Of a DNA stretch of 64,000 nucleotides, positions 57,901 to 64,000 are shown one piece after another. This DNA is from Coriaria nepalensis. Lineage: Eukaryota > Streptophyta > Magnoliopsida > Cucurbitales > Coriariaceae. The first letter of the stretch is position 1. The number at the start of each line of letters is the position of its first letter. The position numbers were made by a program, and so were the translations under genes. The stretch covers positions 10,172,001 to 10,236,000 of the forward strand of contig CP114494.1 of NCBI GenBank assembly GCA_027186245.1, written 5' to 3'. Under the pieces are notes generated by a model. The model saw only the letters and a program-made list of their open reading frames with translations. It was not told the origin of the DNA and did not search any database.

Positions 57901-58700
57901 GAGCTGAAGAGGTATTTGGCATCCATTCCTAGATTAAATAAGCCGAAGGTGGGAGAAGAATTGAGTCTTTATGTAGCTGTAAGTGGAGTAGCGGTGAGTT
58001 CAGTACTGATAAAGGAAGAAGAGGGCAAGCAGATACCCGTGTATTACATAAGTAAAGTAATGAGTGGGGCGGAGGGGAGGTATCTTCATGCGGACAAGGC
58101 TGCTTTCTCGCTAGTAGTGGCAGCAAGAAAGCTGAGGCCCTACTTTTAAGCTCATCCTATTTTGGTCATAACCGACCTTCCCCTCAAATAAATCCTTTAA
58201 AACCCTGACACCTCGAGAAGGCTGTTGAAGTGGTCTGTGGAGCTAGGAGAATTTGACATATCCTATAAGCCCTGAGCCTCGATCAAAGCTCAGGCTTTAG
58301 CCGACTTCATCTCAGAGTTCTCCAATGAGGGTCTAGTAAACATAGAGAAAAAGGCAAAAACCAGTACTGACGCTAAGGAGCTTCGCCTACCCTACTGGAC
58401 GTTGCAGGTAGATGGGGTGGTAAATAAAGAAGGTTGTGGAGCTGGGCTGATTCTCATTTCACCGGAGGGAAGGAAAGTCGAGTACGTGCTCAGGTTTTGT
58501 TTCAAAGCTTCGAATAATGAGGCTGAATACGAAGCATTCTTGGCAGGCCTGAGGCTCGCAAGGGAGATAGGAGCAGAGCGGATCACTATATCGAGTGATT
58601 CCCTTGTTGTGGTCTCGCAAGTGAGGGGGGAGTTTGAAACGAAGTCTGAGAAGATGAGGGCTTATCAGAAAGCGTGCAAGGAAATTTTAAGGTGATTCGA
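57901..58700 (+). pseudogene. Tat element 2: RNase H and archaeal-type RNase H
   Basis: 57916-58149 is the RT-linked RNase H (LSLYVAVSGVAVSSVLIKEE, YYISKVMSGAEGRYLHADKA). 58402-58695 is a second RNase H, LQVDGVVNKEGCGAGLILIS, then KASNNEAEYEAFLAGLRLAR and SSDSLVVVSQVRGEFETKSE, with the D, E and D catalytic positions visible. The pair identifies the Tat lineage. Confidence 0.85.
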
Positions 58701-58979
58701 CAATTACGAAATAAAGCACATCCTAAGATGTGCAAACACTGACCTTGACGCACTAGTAAAACTGGAAACTCTGCCATACGTCGACCTCCCTTCCACGGTT
58801 TTGAGAAGATATCTTGACGCTCCCAGTATTTCCACAGAAACGGAGGTGATGGCACTGTAGGATGAACGTGAGCCATAAAGAAGTATTTGACAGAGGGTGA
58901 GTTACATACGTCTAATACAAAGGCCAGAAGAATCATATCTCAAGCTTCTTGATGTGTCATGATAAGGGATGTGCTATTC

Positions 58980-59958
58980 CACAGAGGGTATTCCTAGCCT
59001 ATGATGAGGTGTGTCTCAGAGGAGGAAAATAGGCTATTGCTTAGGGAAATTCTTGAAGGGGTGTGCAGAAGTCACTCATCCAGGCAAGCCACGGTACTGA
59101 AACTAATAAGGCAGGGCTACTTTTGGCCCACCATGAGGAGGGATGCCAGACGTCACAACAAACAATGAAGGGACTGTAACATTCATGCTAGTATCCCTAT
59201 GAAACCATCTGTGGGGTTAACCTCGGTCAGCAGCCCTTGGACATTTGCACGATGGGGAATGGACCTCATTGGACCGTTAGTACAGGGAGCGAAGCATAAG
59301 AAATATGTTATAGTGGCCATTGACTACGTCACTAAGTGGATCGAAGAAGAGGCATTGACAACGATCACTGAGGCAGTGCCAACAAAGTTTGTATGGAAAA
59401 ATATCGTATATAGATTTGGAATACCACAGAGCATCGTCATCGATAACGGTAGGCAGTTTGACAATCCAAATTTCAAGAAGTTCTATAGTGACTTGAGGAT
59501 CATGCATTTCACCTCCTCCCCTATCATCGTAAGGCAAATGGCCAGGTAGAAGCAGCGAACAAGGTCATCAAGAACTTGCTGAAGAAGAAGTTGGATGAGG
59601 AGGGAAAAGGCTGGGCAGATGAGCTTCCCTCGGTATTATGGGCCATTCGCACCACTCCTCAGAGTGCAACGGGGGAAACCCCTTTTAGCCTTACCTTTGG
59701 GACTGAGGCATGGTGCCATCAGAGATAAGCCTTCGCTCATATAGAAGGTTGTCCTTTATTGAACATGATAAAAATATAGCCTTGGCAGAGTCTCTTGACT
59801 TGCTTCAGGAATCAAGAGAGGAAGCTCGGATCAGAGAGGAGGCGCTGAAAAAAAGGGTTGAACGTCATTACAACAAAGGAGTTCGGCTTCGACCAATACA
59901 TATGGGTGATCTAGTCTTCAGGAAGGTTATGAACCCCATGCGTAAGGGCCCGTTGTGT
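58980..59958 (+). pseudogene. Tat element 2: integrase, truncated and frameshifted
   Basis: Zinc-binding region (LREILEGVCRSHSSRQATV, about 59040-59090), then the open frame 59199-59549 with SPWTFARWGMDLIGPLVQ, AIDYVTKWIE (first catalytic Asp) and IVIDNGRQFD (second Asp). A frameshift near 59525 moves GQVEAANK (Glu) into another frame. The C-terminal piece (59710-59958) has RPIHMGDLVFRKVMNPM and then ends at the breakpoint. Read from the homologous first copy. Confidence 0.83.
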
Positions 59959-60759
59959 AATAGACTGAAATTTGTTGGCCTTCCTCCCCTCTTAAAAACA
60001 TGGAGCTTCCTTCCACCATGTTGATTGCTATGTAAAGCTTCAGCACTTCCCCCACTAATGTTTTACACAGCTTAGGTATGTTTTCCAAGCACTTATTTAG
60101 TTCCTCAAAGGCTTGTTCACACTCTTCTATCCAACCCAACTTGTTCATTTCCTCTAAGGCTTTAAAGAATGACAAACACTTATCAATTGATCTGCTTATT
60201 AACCTACTTAAGCTTGCTATCCTTCTAGTAAGTCTCTGGATTTGTTTCTTATTTGCGGTGCATGAAGGCTTAAGATAGCCTGGACCTTCTCCAGATTTGC
60301 CTCGCTTCCTCTATGGTGCATAGTATAACCCCACGAATTTTCTTGACTCAACTTCAAATGAACACTTTTTTGGGTTTAGCTTCATTATAAATCTTCTCAT
60401 AATCATAAAGGTTGCTTCAAGTGTAAGTGGGGGTCTTCATTTTTCACACTCTTCACCAAAATATCATCTACGTACACCTCCTATTGATCCCCAATTACTC
60501 CTGAAACATTCCGTTTACTAATCTCTTAAAAGTTGCCCCTAAATTCTTCAAACTAAAGGGCATAACATTATAATAATACAACCATTGCTAGTCATAAAGG
60601 AAGTTTTCTCTTGATCCAACCCCCAAAGTTTCACCTGGCGGTACCTAGAGTGGGCATCCATAAAACTGAGTAGCTTATGCCCTGCTATTACGTCAACCAG
60701 CAGACCGATGCTAGGTAGGGGGAAACTATCTTTAGAGAATGCATCGTTTAGATTAGTGA
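59959..60759 (-). mobile_element. Fragment of a different Ty3/gypsy element (RT and RNase H)
   Basis: Minus strand. RT motifs read in order from high coordinates: NLNDAFSKDSFPLPSI, LLSFMDAHSRYRQVKL, EVYVDDILVKSVKNEDPH (about 60470-60430) and HHRGSEANLEKVQAI, then an RNase H piece ending SSMFLRGEEGQQISVYY near 60000. Many stops. It differs clearly from the Tat family on either side. It abuts the integrase of the second Tat copy at about 59958. Confidence 0.75.
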
Positions 60760-60878
60760 TGTCACGACCCAAACCTAACATGACAGATACATGGCCCTAT
60801 AGATAAATCTCCTAGCAATGTAAGCCTCCGAGTGTAACCCTGTAAACTTATCAATACATATATAAGTACCTTGATATA

Positions 60879-60910
<32 letters not shown>

Positions 60911-61266
60911 AAACTTAGAATAAATAATATGAAACACCTTCCACTAATTACTAAGATCCCTATATAAGTTGAATATATTTAACAGAGCGACATATTAATC
61001 CACATGAACTCTATTTACATTTCAAAAGTGGACCACAAAATAATCAAAAGAAGTTCCTAACAACTTAACAAGGGGTAGTCAACAAAAGAAAGTGCCAACT
61101 CTCAATGAGGTATTCCAGATGTCAAACTAAGCACTATCAACTATCGAGAGAAGGGAACAATTTAACGAAAGAGGGGTGAGTCGAAACTCAATAAATAAAT
61201 ATTAAATAGTTACATTTTTGGGACAAGTTTCCTTTAAACATGTAAAACCATGAAATAAATATTAAT
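60760..61266 (-). repeat. Partial 3' LTR of the deleted gypsy element
   Basis: Starts TGTCACGACCC and matches 62287 onward through AACACCTTCC, CACAAAATAATCAAAAGAAG and CATGAAATAAAT. It stops matching at about 61266, where gag sequence begins. It contains (TA)n and AAT runs near 60880-60910. Confidence 0.82.
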
Positions 61267-62262
61267 CTTGAGGCGCTTATTGGTCTCACATTTAGCCCTA
61301 TCCTGTATTTAACAGTCTTTAATTCTTTCTGCAGCATCCATTGCATCAACATATGAGGCATATTTTTATGCACCCACTACCTTAAACAATGGAGTCACAA
61401 GGTTGTCTAGAAACCTTCTAATCTTCATCTCTTATGTTGCAACTAGATGAGAAACATGCTTTGATAACTACGTAAATTGGATGTTATACTCCAATATTGT
61501 CATACTCGGAGTCTATCTCAAATTTTCAAATTCCCTCACCAATTTCTCTCTTATTGCTAGGAAGAAACCTTGCCATGAAAGCATCTTGAAATTCATCTCA
61601 AATCAGTTTTGGAGATCCAGCTGGCCTATTCAGTTAGAAGGTGGTATACCGATCATATGCCGTATCCCCTAATCTGAAAGTTACTAACTCTACAAATCGG
61701 GTATCAGAACACCCCATGGCCCTACAAGCTTTAACTGAACTTTTTAGGAATCGTAGAGGATTTTCTGTAGGATCAGAATCCGTGAACATAAGAGGCTTCA
61801 CCTTAAAAAACTTAGAAATAGATACATAAGACTTATTATCACTTCTCCGTACCCTAGCAAAATTATGTTGGTGATGAATTCTTTCTCTAGGTGGTTCTTC
61901 ATCTCTTTCACTCACACCGATGCCATGTCTTTGCATACTAGTTCGCCTTCCCCTTGTTCCCCAGTCAGGAACATTTAATTGAGACATAGCTATAATCCCA
62001 TCAAGCACATTATTTCTCCGCCTCGTGCCTCCCCTCATCCTAGAAACCATATTACCTAAATAAAAAATAACTTTGATATTTAGGATACGATAGAATGAAT
62101 ATGAAGGAATGACAAATGATATCAAGAAAATTTTAAGAAGACTAGACACTGAATAACCTATTAGGAATCGACTAGTATTTTGATTGTAAATATACTTTGT
62201 TACATATAACAACCAAGATACTACCCAACACCTTGCTTTGTTGACATATGATTTTGGACCTA
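61267..62262 (-). pseudogene. gag of the deleted gypsy element
   Basis: The frame 62317-61634 includes RRTSMQRHGIGVSERDEEPP, FFKVKPLMFTDSDPTENPLR and CRAMGCSDTRFVELVTFRLG, typical of gypsy gag. The continuation to 61270 (DEFQDAFMARFLPSNKREIG-like, YASYVDAMDAAERI-like) is in broken frames. The deletion breakpoint to the LTR is at about 61267. Confidence 0.78.
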
Positions 62263-62286
62263 AAGCGTAGGCTCTGATACCAAGTT

Positions 62287-62426
62287 TGTCATGACCCAAA
62301 CCTAACGTGATCGACACGGGACCCTATAAATAAATTCCCTGGCCACGTAAGCCTCGAAGTGTATCTTTGTAAACTTAGCAATACATATATATATGTACCT
62401 TGATATATACATATATATATGTACCT

Positions 62427-62485
<59 letters not shown>

Positions 62486-62880
62486 CACCTGATTATATAT
62501 ATATATATATAATAAAAACTGAGAATAAATAATATGAAACACCTTCTGCTAATTACTAAGATCCTTGTACAAGCTGAATATGTTCGACGGAGTGACCTAT
62601 TAGTCCACATGAACCTTATTTACATTTCAAAAGTGAACCACAAAATAATCAAAAGAAGTTCCTAAAAACTTAACAAGGAGTGGTTAACAAAAGAAAGTTC
62701 CAACTCCAAACGAGGTATTCCGAATGTCAAACTAAGCACGATCAACTATCTGAAGAAGGCAAAAATTTAATGAAAGTGGGGTGAGTCAAAACTCGGTGAA
62801 TAAATATTAAATAGTCACGTTTTCGGGATAAGTTTCATTTAAATATGTAAGACCATGAAATAAATAATTATCAAGCTCCA
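62287..62880 (-). repeat. 5' LTR of the deleted gypsy element, with an (AT)n expansion
   Basis: Starts TGTCATGACCC. It contains a long (AT)n run (about 62429-62482) that is short in the partner LTR, plus short GTACCTTGATATATA repeats. The LTR probably extends past 62880. Confidence 0.75.
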
Positions 62881-64000
62881 ATCTCATATATCAACTTTAC
62901 CTTAAGGAAATCCACATAACTAAAGTAACCATCTAATACCATCAACAATCATACTCATATCAAATCCCATCACCTATGTTAAATATATCCCCTACATAAT
63001 AAGCTATAACAAATTTATATCAAGAGTATATACAATGTCATAGACCAATTGCACTAAAGAACATGCAAGAATAAATCGACAACCCAATGCAAATAAAATA
63101 TCATAATATAACCACACAAATAATTCACATTATTAAACACAAGTCGTCAGAGTTATATATTATTCTGCCATATACGGTTATAATGGTAATATACCCATCT
63201 TACTCTGCACACATCATATATATAATAGATCGAGGTACACCAAGATTATCAACACTGCTGATAGCTACTGTTATTCTGATGACTTGCCATTCAATCAGAC
63301 AATATGCATTCATATCGCAATCAATCCATATGTATAAATACACTCATTAGTCATACGCTTCATTCATGATCACTATACTTAAAGACAATCATGCCTTTAT
63401 TAAGAATTTATATACATGTCATGAAACATGAATATACTTTAATCAATATGAAACATAGTTTCCTATATGCTTGTCCTGCCTAATGCATGCCTTTTTAAAT
63501 AACCATTTGGAAAAAAAAAGTTTTTCCTAAAATCATTAATACGATGAATAATCGATTCCAATCTTTTATATCAAATGAGTAAATTTATTATGCATGAAAA
63601 ATTTGAAATATTTTACGTAACCATATAACATTTACTTAGTGTGAGATACACCAAAAGATCACGAACAAAATCGACTCACGAAACTTTTGGTGGAATGGTC
63701 GTCGATGCAGCTAAATTTAAAAATAATGAATCATAAATCCTAATACCAAATTCATTTATTTAAACTCTTTCACTATTCCCACCTTCAACTTAGTTCCTTC
63801 AATTAGTATACCCCAATTCCAATTAAACTCAATTTTCACCATAATCTATATATTAAATATTATCTTCTTCATTTTTTTCCCTATACCAAATTTACTATAA
63901 AACTCAACTCAATTTAACCTATACCAATTATATTCATAAATTCTCAAATCTTCTAATTTCAATAACCTGAGCAAATTCCTATCACATGGTTTCTTCATAA
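62881..64000. other. AT-rich sequence, probably the outer part of the gypsy LTR
   Basis: AT-rich with no supported gene. The left part is probably the rest of the right LTR; its outer end is not seen. The short plus frame 63087-63350 has no features. Confidence 0.4.

Larger units (their letters stand above)
53771..59958 (+). mobile_element. Second Ty3/gypsy Tat-type copy, plus strand, 3'-truncated
   Basis: Same family as the element at 26363-37388 but in the opposite orientation. It has a 5' LTR (53771-54429), a primer-binding site, gag, protease, RT, RNase H, archaeal-type RNase H and integrase, ending inside the integrase C-terminus near 59958. The homologous sequence that should follow integrase (tandem array, antisense ORF, 3' LTR) is absent. 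At the junction the sequence switches to a minus-strand gypsy fragment. Stops and frameshifts break gag (55726), RT (57721), and integrase (about 59525). Confidence 0.88.
60760..62880 (-). mobile_element. Internally deleted Ty3/gypsy element: gag remnant between two LTR copies
   Basis: Two direct copies of an LTR lie at 60760-61266 (partial) and 62287 to about 62880 or beyond. The gag remnant between them lies on the minus strand. On that strand the right LTR ends GGGTCATGACA and is followed, after AACT, by TGGTATCAGAGC (62263-62274), the initiator-tRNA-Met primer-binding site. The pol genes and part of the 3' LTR are missing. The right LTR continues right of 62880 by an unknown amount, because the left copy is truncated. 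Confidence 0.78.

Noticed and set aside
63087..63350. Plus frame of 87 residues in AT-rich DNA
   Set aside because: No features; likely in LTR sequence.

Overview
The window is nuclear DNA from a dicot plant. The evidence is interrupted genes with GT-AG introns, a chloroplast-targeted photosystem gene, plant-only families (WIP/KASH, WRKY, BRI1-like receptor kinase, plant CLC) and decayed plant LTR retrotransposons. I cannot name the species. There is no operon logic: each gene has its own promoter.

Genes, left to right: PSAG (photosystem I subunit G, +, 22-513); an ARID plus HMG-box DNA-binding protein (+, 952-2981, five exons); a WPP-domain-interacting KASH protein of the nuclear envelope (-, 9823-11805, two exons); a TIR-NBS-TPR (TNP/XTNX) protein (+, 14288-17242, one coding exon); a HAPLESS 8-like protein with a UBZ4-like zinc finger (-, 19267-24550, three exons); a CLC-F type anion channel/transporter (+, 37565-42161, nine exons); a group I WRKY factor of the WRKY2/34/10 type (-, 42895-45275, four exons); and a BRL1-type brassinosteroid receptor kinase (-, 47443-50952, intronless, one in-frame TGA). 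From memory, the same neighbours are spread over several Arabidopsis segments (PSAG, HMGB11, CLC-F, BRL1 and WRKY10 near At1g556xx; WIP2, the TNP and HAP8 near At5g562xx; HMGB10, WIP3 and BRL3 near At3g133xx). The window therefore looks like an unfractionated ancestral block.

The spaces between genes hold transposon debris. Region 3866-5247 is an inverted-repeat structure containing a MITE. Region 5253-8890 is copia debris: two LTR-end fragments and a reverse-oriented element that keeps gag, protease and integrase but not reverse transcriptase. It abuts an orphan cysteine-rich exon at 8888-9122. Region 26363-37388 is an 11-kb Ty3/gypsy element of Tat type on the minus strand. It has two diverged LTRs, gag-PR-RT-RNH-aRNH-INT remnants, a tandem array of about 70-bp units and a decayed antisense extra ORF. 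It lies between the divergent HAP8 and CLC-F genes, and one LTR stops 176 bp before the CLC-F start codon. A related plus-strand Tat copy (53771-59958) lost its 3' end, where a fragment of another gypsy element joins it. Region 60760 to about 62880 is an internally deleted gypsy element with a gag remnant between two LTR copies. Region 51540-53170 is a low-complexity CGACC-rich tract with AT-rich inverted flanks.

Most unusual: the single TGA in BRL1; an apparent 7-residue loss in the HMG box; the antisense ORF and tandem array inside the Tat element; the orphan defensin-like exon; an apparent Cys at the usual catalytic Glu position of the TNP TIR domain; and a 7-to-8-bp minisatellite at 12680-12870. 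No intact new defence or mobile system was found. Exon limits were set by eye from GT-AG sites and frame continuity.
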